Positions 1-10,425 of a stretch of DNA of 64,000 nucleotides are shown here, one piece after another; within the stretch, counting starts at the first letter, position 1; each line of letters opens with the position of its first letter. The stretch is from contig JADNYV010000088.1 of NCBI GenBank assembly GCA_015501055.1, positions 62,001-126,000 on the forward strand, in the 5' to 3' direction. The notes under the pieces are model-generated. The model saw nothing but the letters and a program-made list of their open reading frames with translations, was not told the DNA's origin and made no database searches. The stretch is from Mucidula mucida. Lineage: Eukaryota > Basidiomycota > Agaricomycetes > Agaricales > Physalacriaceae. The position numbers were made by a program, and so were the translations under genes.

Positions 1-541
1 CCTTGAACTTAAAAGAGCCTGATTTACTGCTGCCTGTCTCGCCGTAACCGTCTGTTCTTTGATTACACATGTGCCTTTCTACGGTTCCTTTCGTCCTGAG
101 CCGCCGCCACACTCATTTCCGCGTAGTCAGTTTTTGAAAGAAGTGTGATGTATTGACAATGCTGGGCCAGAGACAGATGTATTTAACGACGACAACACAC
201 AATCTTCGAAGTTCGTGCCATCACAGTATCTTATTCGGTGACGTCCCGATAGGAAAAATGGAGTGGGTGAGATCCTCTGCACTCGTCAAGATTCAAGAAG
301 CCATATCGACCAAGTTACAACAAATTCTTGGTCAACATTGTCAATTCTGATATTGTCATATTGTCGCCCTTCGTACACACAGAGTACTTCTATTCGAAAA
401 CCTTGGTCTGACCGAGATAATGTACGTTGTATTCAACATGTAAGTACACAGTTTTGTCATGAGAAACCTAACAACGACAGCGGAGATACATAGATATATA
501 CAGATGCCAATGACCATGAACGATAGGAAAGAAACACATTC
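1..541. repeat. Dispersed repeat R, copy 1 (inverted relative to copy at 26.1-26.5 kb)
   Basis: Bases from about 1 to 400 are a diverged inverted copy of about 26130-26505. Shared landmarks include a CCGCCGCCACACTC block, the GCTGGGCCAGAGA block near 165 and the GGAGTGGGTGAGATCCTCTGCA block near 260. The repeat lies directly 3' of family gene A (minus strand), so it is probably the 3' flank that was duplicated with the gene. No convincing coding region is seen. Confidence 0.75.
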
Positions 542-1405
542 CTACTGGGGAAGCTGCCCAGAAACTTTGGGATCAAACAAAAGAGGCCGCACAGTCTGCG
601 CAAAGTGCAGCGCAAACGCAAACCTCTCCTCCGGCACCTTCCTCAAAACGAACGGACCAAGATCCAGCTCCCCAGGCAAAATCAGCGCACAGTACGGATT
701 AATCCAGCGAACAAGGAGTACCATGGTGAGTTCCGGAGATTGAGGAAGCTGGAATTCGTACAGGGCATTGCAGGGTGCGAGTTCGCGACAAGGCGGGATG
801 GGCAGCATGAAGAACCTATAATGAGCGAATGTGTCCGGCTCAGATGATGGAACCTAAATGAGACGATGAGTAACCACAAAGAGTGTCAAGGTGGAAGCTT
901 ACTTGAGGGGCGAGGAATGCTGGGGAGGCGTATCCAACTGGGTTGGATTCGACCTGAATAACAGAATCAGTGAAGGGATCCTGGAATCAAAAAAACTCAC
1001 CTCTAGCGTCTCCTGCTTCTTTCCTTTGGCATGGCGCGTTGTACCATTGCCCGCCGCTTTACGCTTCGGTCGCGTTGCCTGTGTGCCACGAGTCGACCCT
1101 CGCTGTGCATCTCCGCTTCCTCTGGCTTGCGTTCCAGCAGCCTCATTTCTGCGATACTCCTGGTAGCGCTGGAATGCGCCCTTCAGTTCCGCGGCGGGTG
1201 AACGCGTCGGCTCCTGGGATATACTCGACGCGCTATTGTCACGCGACAAGGGTTTGGATGAAACGGAGGCGATGTGGGACGTTTGGGCTTCCGAATCAAT
1301 GGGTGACGAATCCCGAGCACGCAGGTCAGCGGGCGACGCGGCATTAGGCGTCGACATTTTACCAGCGCCTTTGTTCGGTGTACGGTTGTTGTGAACGATG
1401 GGCAT
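542..1405 (-). CDS. Repeated-family protein A, 255 aa, unknown function
   Basis: Function unknown. Exons in transcription order are 1405-1001, 953-903 and 853-542; introns are 47 and 49 bp. The model matches family gene C at 29.8 kb exon by exon: the middle exon is exactly 51 nt in both and all junctions are phase 0. Conserved blocks are an N-terminal NNRTPNKGAGKM-like segment, a basic patch (TRPKRKAAGNGTTRHAKGKK) that resembles a nuclear localisation signal, YASPAF in exon 2 and PPCRELAPCNALYEF in exon 3. The N-terminal half is Ser/Thr/Pro-rich and probably disordered. The 5' flank out to about 1620 is also similar to that of copy C. I recognise no domain. Conserved structure in two copies argues for a real gene. 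Confidence 0.7.
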
Positions 1406-2449
1406 GGCGTCTATGTCGTGATTGTTGGGGAGAAAGTCGTTGAGACCTCAGACACGGATGATTGACCGTGGAGAGCAGATGATAGGTGGTGGAGGAAAGG
1501 CAAGAGTCAATTTACCTTGTGTATGTGGACCGACTACAATGGGCGATGAGCACGGAGGATGCCGGTGGTGTTTGTTTGCCAAATCGGGTAACTCGACGAC
1601 AAAATGACTGTTGCGCACGGGTGGCAAATCCAAAGAGAACCTATGAGACAGATATCAGCTGGGGCATTAAAGAAATAATAGCTACCCACATTCTCCGCGA
1701 TTGTCGTGGAGTTGATATTGCGCCACACTTGAAAATCGAAATGGTAATCTTCATCAGGAGTGTGACAGAGCTCCTGATTTGTCAAAATTTAGGATAAGCC
1801 ACGTTATGCCGCATGTCGATGATGGCGGCCTGGAGAAGATGGTACGGGTAACATGACCGACCTTGTTGAGATGGTTGGACCGATGGCTCTACAATAACAC
1901 ATAATGTTTAGTGCACATACGGTACAGCGATGACCAGCCGCACAGTTCAAATATTCTAGAGGCAAGTTAGACTTCAAGTAAGTTCCCCTTTTCAAGTAAA
2001 GCGAATGAAGCACCTTTTATTGATGGCCAGGACAGGTCCGCAAGCGCAATCTCTCGGAAGACCTAATGTATCGATTAATTTCATGATAACGCTGCACTCA
2101 TGTAGTAACCACTCCGTTACTAGATGATATCTGAACCGTATATTACATGGCACGACTGCGTCCGGAAGTCTGACCTTTCGTCAATACATTTCATACAAGA
2201 AGACTCGTGAGCTCACTGCAAATGACCTTTCTACACGAGCCCGAAACCGCCAGTCAAATACATTGTCTTATTCGGCGACGGCCTGATAGGAAACCTAGAG
2301 TGGGTGAGATCCTCTGCACGCTTCAGGAAGCCATATCAACCAAGTTTGAACAAGTTCTTGACATTGTGCACACTGCAATTAATACGGGAGTCAATGACTT
2401 ATCGGTCAATAATTTCCTGGAAACCATTTCAGATACGGTCTGAGCGTGT
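1406..2449. other. Intergenic; 5' flank of family gene A and short repeat R copy
   Basis: The stretch 1406-1620 is the upstream region of gene A and resembles the flanks at 25.9 and 29.6 kb. A roughly 95-bp copy of repeat R (GAGTGGGTGAGATCCTCTGCA block) sits at about 2258-2360. Small ORFs across the region show no convincing coding features. Confidence 0.6.
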
Positions 2450-2980
2450 CTAAATCACTGCCGAGGTTCCCATTACAACCGTTTCTTCCGGTATCGCTGG
2501 CGATTTCATTAAGACGATGTTCCCGCGCAAGTTCGGGTCACTTTGGTTGTCTGTGAAACGAAGCACAGCGTTATTTGGCTTTGATGCATTTGGCCACCAG
2601 AACATGGCTGAAACTGCGTGTTAGAGCACGTACAGAACGTGTCGGACAGATTAAGATACGTACTGTAGTAGAAGTCACTCTTTAATCCAATCATTCCTGG
2701 AGAGATGATATGGTGCTCAGCGAACTCCATGGCACCTGGGCGAGGTTCGGTGACGCAGAAGTTTTGGAGAAAGCTCTTGTCCGCAGGAATATACGGATTG
2801 CCGTCGTAATCGCATCGGTACTCGATGTCGAGCAGCTCGGGGCCTCCGCTGCCTTCACGGAAGAATGGTCTGTATCTTCTCGGCTGTATTCGCGTGATTA
2901 GACGCGTTGTAAGGTGAAGATTATCGTACTTTTTCTTTCCGCCATGGTGGTAACAAGCTTAAACGCTGAAAATCAAACAT
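2450..2980 (-). CDS. Conserved-looking hypothetical protein, 142 aa
   Basis: I do not recognise the family. Exons in transcription order are 2980-2930, 2883-2664 and 2607-2450. The introns (46 and 56 bp) have GTACGA/ACAG and GTACGT/TCAG borders, and the first has a CTAAT branch site. The product starts MFDFQRLSLLPPWRKEK and continues with an even, globular composition: NPYIPADKSFLQNFC, AMEFAEHHIISPGMIG, DFYYTMFWWPNA and RFTDNQSDPNLRGN. It has no signal peptide or membrane segment. Perfect phase across three exons and the absence of low complexity make a genuine gene likely. Confidence 0.6.
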
Positions 2981-3086
2981 AAGGATAAATATGCAGTAAT
3001 TAATTATCCAAATTGAAACTACCCCAGGATGCCTGTGACGTAGCCAAAGTCACACTTACATCCCGACGACGAGCTCGTCGCCGACG

Positions 3087-6000
3087 ATGTTGACCACTTT
3101 AGCCCCGACGCCGACGATGGCGCACACGATGCTGCGCCTGCTACTACTCTCAGCATCCCCATTACTCGCCGCAGCGCGGAATACGTCCTGGCCGAACCCG
3201 CAGCCAGTCAGCAGCATTGGGCTCTCGGTATATATATTGGTTAACGAGAAAGGCGACTACTGACTCCAATTTCAGCCATTAGCAGTTACGCGTCCTGGAG
3301 GTACGATGGCCGTGCAATATAGCGGCACTTTGCTCAATATCGCCTAGACAAATGCCCGCCCTGCTTCAACTGTCTTCTGCCTGCGTTCACCTGTGGCCAA
3401 TACGGCAGCTGCGACCCCTACGACGGCCAATGCAAATGCCCTCCTGGATGGGGCGGTATCGATTGTCTTATTCCTCGTATGCGACCACCATCCACTTGCC
3501 TATCAGCCGCCTAACCGATGACACAGAGTGCGACTCGCTCGCTGATGGTGATCAGAGACGGTTACGTGAAGACGGCAAAACGTGTGAATGCAAAGAAGGA
3601 TGGGGTGGAATCAACTGTAATGGTACGCACAACAGAGGTCAACTCCTGGTCTCCAGGCTGACGCGGTATTGCAGTGTGCAAGACCGACAACGCCTGTATT
3701 GGATTCCCCCTAGCAGGCCAAATTGGCTCTCGGGATTCGGAAGAAATCGCGAACATGACTTGTTACGATGGCGGCGAAACTGTATTCAACAACCATCAGA
3801 TGTGCGACGTTACAAGCAAGTGTATTCACATTTATCTCGGTTTCCATTAACCTGTCCGATAGACCGTAAGATTATCGACCAGCTTCCCGGACGACCTCCC
3901 CAGGTCACCTTCAGCTGCGAGAAGCAGGACAGTACTTGTTCTTTCCAGTTCTGGACGGCGCAGGTGGAATCGTTCTATTGCGCATTGGACACTTGCACTT
4001 CAGAAACCGTAGCCGGTTACGATACCAATACCACGACCTATGCATGTGAACACATCAAATGCAGTTGTGTGCCGGGTCGATTCATCTGCGGAGAGGATGG
4101 AAGCGTTGACATCACCGACTTTTTGAAGGAGGAAATTCGTGGGCCTGCTACCTTCAGCTGCAAGTCCGGCGCCGGTTGCAGGTTTGAAGAGCCCGCTATG
4201 AATGACTTGATCTTGACCATTTTCGGTGATCCTTTCATCTCCCTCCAGTGCGAGGGAGGCGAATGCTTGCATTACTCACAAGTTCCAGGCTATGTCGTGA
4301 GTTCAAACCATGTTTTCATTTCCTGGGTACTCATGCTCTTCAGCGTCCTGTCAAACCGGATAATACGCATTGGGTAGCCCTCAGCGCAGCGGGTGCGGGT
4401 CTCATTGTTATTTTGACCTCCGCCGTTCTCTGGTATGCCGGGCGCGCAGGCACTGGCGAATTCGGGCAGATTCGTCTGCCAGACAATGAAGCGAGCAAGC
4501 TTATGGCGGAACACGTCCCGGCATCCCTTCACTTTTCCTCCCTCACGTACACGCTAGGTTCCAAAACTATCCTCGACGATATCACTGGCTCCGTTAAACC
4601 GGGACAAGTGATGGCCATCATGGGTGCTTCTGGTGCGGGCAAGTCCACCTTACTTGACATCCTTGCGCGTAAGAACAAGCGCGGCACCGTCGGTGGTGTT
4701 ACGCTTGTAAACGGGCGAGTGGTTGGGGACAGCGAGTTCAAGAGCGTTACTGGATTCGTCGACCAGGAAGATACTCTAATGAGTACGCTTACTGTGTACG
4801 AAACTGTTCTCTATAGCGCCTTGTTGAGGTTACCCAGAGATATGAGTTTCGAAGCCAAGAAGTTCAGGACCTTGGAGACTATGAATGAATTGGGCATTCT
4901 GAGAATCAAGGACATGAGGATTGGCGAAAGCGGTAAATACATTCAAACCTCTTACCTTTTTCTGGCTGACGGCTAGTTTAGGGCGCAGATCTATATCCGG
5001 AGGGGAGAAAAGACGGGTTTCGATCGCATGCGAACTGGTGACAAGTCCTTCAATTCTCTTCTTGGATGAACCTACAAGTGGTGAGTCTTCCGATACGTTC
5101 GTGTCGCTTCTTTATAGACGTTGTCAGGGCTGGACTCGTACAACGCGTTCAACGTTGTGGAGTGCTTAGTATCCTTGGCCCGAGATTACAATCGCACCGT
5201 CGTATTCACAATACACCAACCGCGGAGTAATATTGTGGCTCTATTCGATCAGCTCCTCGTTTTGGCGATGGGAAAACTTGTGTATGCTGGCGAATTTTCG
5301 AAGTGCCAAGGCCACTTCGCCGGTATTGGACGACCTTGTCCTCCCGGTTTCAACATTGCTGATTTCCTGAGTAAGTCTTGATTATGAAGCTGTCATCAGG
5401 TTCTAATGTCCTGCCGTTAATGCAGTCGATCTTACCATGAACGCGAGTCTGGTCAACGTATCGAGAGATGATTCTCCGGAGCTGGTATCTTCGTCGCCTG
5501 TAGAAGATGACACTAATTTGGCCGACGAGGAGCGCGCTCTGGCACGGCCTAGTGTGGCGGTCCCTTCGGCTGTCGCTCTTCCCTCCCCGACGTCTTCTTC
5601 GCGCACGCCTTCTATCAGTTCCACCACGGACTATATCAAACGGAAGACATCACAGCTCTTCGAAGCTGTCTCGGGGTCCACTACTGAGGGTAACGAGGTG
5701 ATGGCTCCGAAGCTGACTGCACTCGTGAATGCATATGCTCAGAGCAGCATCGCGGGGGATATCAAGGCGGAGATTGATCAGATCCAGAGGGAGCAACAGG
5801 GAAGATTGAACGGGAATAATGTAGACGCGGGTAACGAACTTCCCGACGTGGCGTTCGAGACGTCTTTGCTGAGAGGACGGAAACGCGCCAGCTGGGCCAC
5901 ACAGTTCAGGATCCTGAGCGGCCGTGCATTCAAGAACCTTTACAGGGACCCGGCGCTTTTAGCTGCGCATTATTTGGCATCGATCGCTTTAGCTTGTGAG

Positions 6001-7113
6001 CTCTCAACTATTAGTAATTTCCTGGGGGGCCAGTTGTAACACGACCTTTATTTAGTGATTTGTGGCTTGTTCTTCCACAACGTCACGTAAGTCACATTCC
6101 GACTCGACCGTGTATATCGCCGTTCTAATCGTCGGTCTAGAAATGACATAGCAGGGTTCCAAAACCGACTGGGTATGCAGTGCATCAAATGATGTCGGTA
6201 TTGAATTACTGACTGCATGCTCAACAGGATTGTTCTTCTTTACGCTTTCGCTATTCGGATTCTCGTGTCTGTCAAGCTTGGGTTTGTTCGCCAATGAACG
6301 TATTCTGTTTATGCGAGAAAGGTGGGCGCGTTGTGACAGCATATGATGAGGTGAGGTATTGATATGTATGTGTTAGATCGAACGGATATTACTCCGCCTT
6401 CACGTACTTCTCCAGCAAGGTCAATAGGGTTTCCAATTCTTGCGACAGTTGACATAATCAGTCGTCTATAGGTCCTGTTTGATATATTGCCACTGCGGGT
6501 GGTGCCACCACTCATGTTCGGAGGGATCGTTTATGGTCTCGCCGGACTCGTTCCCACTGTTGCTGCGTTCTGGAAATTCATCTTGACACTCGTCCTGTTC
6601 AACTTGACAACCGCCAGCGTGGTATTACTTCTTTCGATCGCATTCTCAAACATTAGTGTGGCGAGCTTGGTCGGGACACTCGTAATGCTGTTCAAGTACG
6701 CCACTTCCCACGTTCTTTCTATGACTCGATACTCATTCATTTCGCTTACGCCAGTTTACTCTTCGCTGGTCTGTTGATCAGTCGGGAGACGATACTGCCG
6801 GGTTTTCAGTTCCTCTATATTATATCATTCTTCCATGCCGCTTTCGAAGCCCTGGCTGTGAATGAACTCCGCTACCTTTCGCTTAAAGAAGTCAAGGTCA
6901 GTTGCAGGTCTTTGTCAGCGAACATTGTCCTGACTGTTTTGGCTCTAGTACGGAGTGGAGCTAGATGTACCTGCTGCCACGATTCTATCTGTTTTCGGCC
7001 TCCACGCCCAGGCGTTTTGGTGGCCAAACATCGCCTCGCTGGGGATTTTCTTTGTGACCTTTATTGTCGCAAGTTACACCGTTCTTCATTTCTATGTGAA
7101 GGAGAAGCGGTGA
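3087..7113 (+). CDS. ABCG-type ATP-binding cassette transporter, ADP1-like, 1065 aa
   Basis: Half-size ABC transporter of the fungal ADP1 type with the domain order signal peptide, EGF-like Cys-rich lumenal region, membrane segment, ATPase, membrane domain. It has 17 exons: 3087-3227, 3276-3300, 3348-3476, 3527-3622, 3675-3815, 3863-4296, 4344-4932, 4982-5080, 5128-5370, 5426-5995, 6056-6086, 6141-6172, 6228-6321, 6377-6419, 6472-6695, 6755-6896 and 6949-7113. A hydrophobic leader ([16 protein letters not shown]) starts it; [10 protein letters not shown] and [10 protein letters not shown] are EGF-like. Walker A is GASGAGKST near residue 416, the signature is ISGGEKRR near 522, and Walker B with D-loop is [13 protein letters not shown]. 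The C-terminal half has several hydrophobic segments. Length is close to the roughly 1050 residues usual for ADP1. Intron 5 needs a GC-AG border. In-frame ATGs at 3117 and 3129 are alternative starts. Confidence 0.93.
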
Positions 7114-8057
7114 TTTGGACAAGTGTTTAATTTCGTACGTACAGAAACTGTATTTTCTATTTATCTTCGCGGATAGTATAGCTGTTGCATAGAGTACTCC
7201 ACCGTCTTATGAAAGTCTTAACTACTAGCAATAGATGTACATGATACACGTAGAATTGGAGCAACGTCTAAGGGTGTGTTGGGGTCCTACTATCAGACAA
7301 GAGTAGTTTGTTTCCACCGAGGCTTCCATGCAGGTGGATCAGAACTGTCACTGGGGTATAGTTACGCCCTTCTAGCTGGAGATTTGCAGTCATGCCAGGC
7401 ACGCGATGCTTGATGTGCCACCCACGTCATGGGCAGACTATCCTTGGATGGGCTGTCGAGGTGGTCGAGAATCATGGAACCGTAGAAGTCAATCGGGAAC
7501 CAATGGGAGGGAGTGTTGATGATGTTGGGAATATGGTTGGGAAACCTTGTCGCGAGCGTTCGAGTTCTGGACGAGAAACGTGCGACATAAAGTCCAGTGT
7601 GGCGCATATCAGGGAGATGGAGATCAGTCCAGATAATGGACCAGTTTCTCCGAGGTTGTTCTGATTGCGGGGATCGCTCGGTGTGTACGGCGATATTGCT
7701 AGCTGATGGGAGGAGCGTGTGTCTTGTAGAGATGATTCGCGCGCCAAGTGGTTACTTGAGAATGAAGGTGTCTATATGGGGCAGCAGATTATGGGGAATC
7801 AAAAACGACGCGTCTACCGCCTCGACGGGGTGCTCGGACGCGCTCGCAAGTATATCAATATAAATATTAAACGCGCGCTTGGTCATTCGGTAAAGCCGAT
7901 ACTTCCGACGTCGGGTATAGGAGTCGAGTCATATCGATCTCTTTGCTTATATTCCACCACAAAGGTCGCGTCCGTATTCTTAGTCTAACGCGGTGAGCGG
8001 GAGATTCCATCGCCCAAAGATTGCATTGTGCTAACAGACCTGTCCAGTGATCGAAAA
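7114..8057. other. Intergenic region between transporter and aminotransferase
   Basis: No gene model could be supported. A minus-strand frame at 7607-7362 (WSIIWTDLHLP...HWFPIDFYGSMILDHLD) has protein-like composition but no clear start, introns or relative. The rest is 3' flank of the transporter and the promoter of the aminotransferase. Confidence 0.5.
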
Positions 8058-9837
8058 ATGACCGACAGTCTGAACGGATCGGCGCGTACTAGCGTCAAAG
8101 CGCTGCCCAACGCGTTCTACAATGATTTTCTCAGCGCCGATGCTAAAAGCCGCAAGCCTAGCCCCAGTCAGTCGCGGCTTCCTCCTCCTCCTCCTCCTTA
8201 GCACCACTGACACTCACTATCAGTCCGCAGTTTATTCCCACTAGAAGCCACCCCAGGCGTACTCTCGCTCCTAGCTGGGAAACCCAACCCAACCACGTTC
8301 CCGTTCACATCGCTCAGCTTCACTGCGCGCTCGCCCATTGATGAGCAGCAGCAGGTGGAGGTGACGGTGAGCCAGGCGGCGCTGGCGCAGGGGCTGCAGT
8401 ACGGCGAGACGGGGGGTATTCCGGAGTTGAGGGCGTGGATCGATGAGCTGCAGGTGCGCGTGCATGGGAGGCGGCAGGGGGAGGGGTGGCGCACGACTGT
8501 TGGATCGGGATCGCAGGATTTGATTTGTAAAGTGAGTACGTGCGATTGGCAGGGGAGGGAGTGTGGCTGATGATGCACGTTTATGTAGGCCGTGACCGCG
8601 CTGGTCAATCGCGGTGACCCGATTTTGGTGGAGTCTCCGGTTTACGCGTACGCGATCCCTTTTTTTCTTTTCTTTGGAGCTTTGTCTAATGTACGTTTCA
8701 CTCGACTGCAGGGGTGTTATTCCCATGTTCCAAAGCCTCGAGTGTGATCAGATCGGTGCGTACGCTGTGTTGCATTCCCCGGTCGTGCTGATTCTTGCTG
8801 GAGATTAGAGGTGGAGACTGATTCACATGGTATCATGTCGAGTTCCTTGAGGTCGATTCTGGAAAACTGGCCCAAGGACAAGATTAAACCAAGAGTGCTA
8901 TACACGGTTCCTGTACGTATGCGTCTATAGTGAGTGGGTGGATTTCGCTGATACAGGCAGTACGGATGTAACCCGACCGGGATGACTGCCACACTGGAAC
9001 GGCGTAAAGAAGTGCTCCAGCTGGCGCGCGAATACAATTTCTTGATCCTGGAAGGTGCGGTTTTCCGGGTGTTTAATTTGCTGTTACTGCTGCCTGTTTA
9101 CTCTGGCCAAGATGATCCTTATTACTTTTTGTACTACGGGACTGGACCCAGATATCCGTCGTATTTTACGCTCGAGCTCGAGGAGGAAGAGGTTGGACGG
9201 GTGATTCGGTTCGACAGCATGTCAAAGGTGCTTTCGGCCGGTATCCGGATTGGCTACGCGTCGGGACCAGAGGCGATTATCCTTGCGATGGATCGACACG
9301 TACGTACCCCGCGAAACAATGTCATAATGGCTGATGTGTGGCGTGTGTCGTGTAGACGGCTACTGCGAATCTACAGCCCGCTTCTCTGACGCAAGTGATT
9401 ATTTTGTCGTTGCTGAACTCTTGGGGATATGACAAGTTTCTTGCGCACACGGAATATGTGGCAGACTTCTATCGACGGAAGCGAGATACATTTGAAGGGG
9501 CTATGCATAGATATCTTACAGGACTCGCTGAATGGGTGTCTCCAGAAGCCGGGATGTTCTTTTGGTACGTTCCGTTGTGTTGGACCCAAGGAAGGGGATG
9601 CTTAATGAGAGTAGGTTCAAGCTGCTAGTGGGACCGCCGGGTGAGGAAGACTCGGAAAGCGTGATCCGAAGCAGGGCATTTGAGAAGGGGGTGATTGCGT
9701 TGCCGGGGATGGCGTTCCATCCGAATGGCAGAAAGACGGGATATGTGCGGGCGTCGTTTAGTACGGTGGAGGACGCGGATATAGAAGAGGCGGTGAGGCG
9801 GCTGCGCGACGCGATACTAGATGCCCGGGGTGCGTGA
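8058..9837 (+). CDS. Class I/II PLP-dependent aminotransferase (ARO8/kynurenine type), 445 aa
   Basis: Cytosolic aminotransferase expected to act on aromatic amino acids, 2-aminoadipate or kynurenine with 2-oxoglutarate. Nine exons: 8058-8166, 8224-8531, 8589-8647, 8712-8755, 8809-8912, 8961-9054, 9112-9299, 9356-9564 and 9615-9837. The family N-terminal block KPSPIRSLFPLEATPG is restored by the first splice. Further marks are QYGETGGIPELRAW, YTVPYGCNPTGMT, the PLP-lysine segment SMSKVLSAGIRIGY, EAGMFFWF and GVIALPGMAFHPN. Length and motif order fit the fungal family, and phase is kept throughout. Substrate cannot be decided from sequence. A CTCCTC run lies inside intron 1. Confidence 0.93.
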
Positions 9838-9941
9838 TACCCAGGGGGGAGGATGAATAATATCACGTGGTGCATCGAGATGTATATAAAGGAGAGAAAG
9901 CGGCTAGTGATCTCCACACCAACAATCTTGCTGAGCTCACG

Positions 9942-9992
9942 GTAAGCAGAGTGTGGACGATAGAGTTGGGCTAATCGAGTGGATGCCCGTAG
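9942..9992 (+). other. Probable 5'UTR intron of the small Cys-rich gene
   Basis: A strong donor (GTAAGC), a CTAAT branch site and the acceptor CCCGTAG directly precede the start codon at 9993. The intron would lie entirely in the leader. Confidence 0.55.
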
Positions 9993-10277
9993 ATGGCAAT
10001 GGCAGCCCAGATGATGATGATGCCCGTGAATATGTGCTACGCGGTCAAGTGTGAGAAATGCCAGAAGACGACGTGGAAGGTGAGCCGGATGTGGATGTGT
10101 TTTACGTGCGATGATTTGACGGCGGATTGTAGGGGTGCGGACAGCATGTTGAAAGTGTAGCGTGATCCCTGCGCCCGCGTGATTCCATGTTCTGATATCT
10201 TCCAGGTGATGAAGGACGTCAAAGACGAGGACCAATGCAAATGCGAGAGGGAGGCAGCGAGCTGCGTGACTGGGTAG
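9993..10277 (+). CDS. Small conserved Cys-rich protein, 60 aa
   Basis: Three exons, 9993-10079, 10133-10156 and 10206-10277, give 60 residues in perfect phase. The middle exon is only 24 nt. The product has three CxxC/CxC-like pairs: CEKCQKTTWKGCGQHVESVM followed by CKCEREAASC. I have seen this short pattern (CxxCxKxTWxGCGxHv then CxC) in many fungal genomes as an uncharacterised small protein; the cysteines suggest metal binding. It would be missed by annotation that ignores short exons. Function unknown. The start could be any of several early Met codons; the first after the acceptor is used. Confidence 0.8.
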
Positions 10278-10425
10278 TCGTAGTATCCCGATTAGTACAT
10301 GTCCCGATATGGACAGTAGGGGGTAGCAGGGGTCCAGGCCGGCGGGGAAATGAAAGTTATTTGTGCCGCGCATCCTGATCTCTTACCGTCACGCTGCACC
10401 CTTTCATGAAGGACCTTGTCCCGCG

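Noticed and set aside
7362..7747. Overlapping minus-strand frames between transporter and aminotransferase
   Set aside because: Protein-like stretches but no consistent start, splice sites or recognised domain.
9516..10373. 285-codon minus-strand frame
   Set aside because: It lies antisense to the last aminotransferase exons and the small Cys-rich gene, has His/Leu/Pro-rich shadow composition and no motifs.
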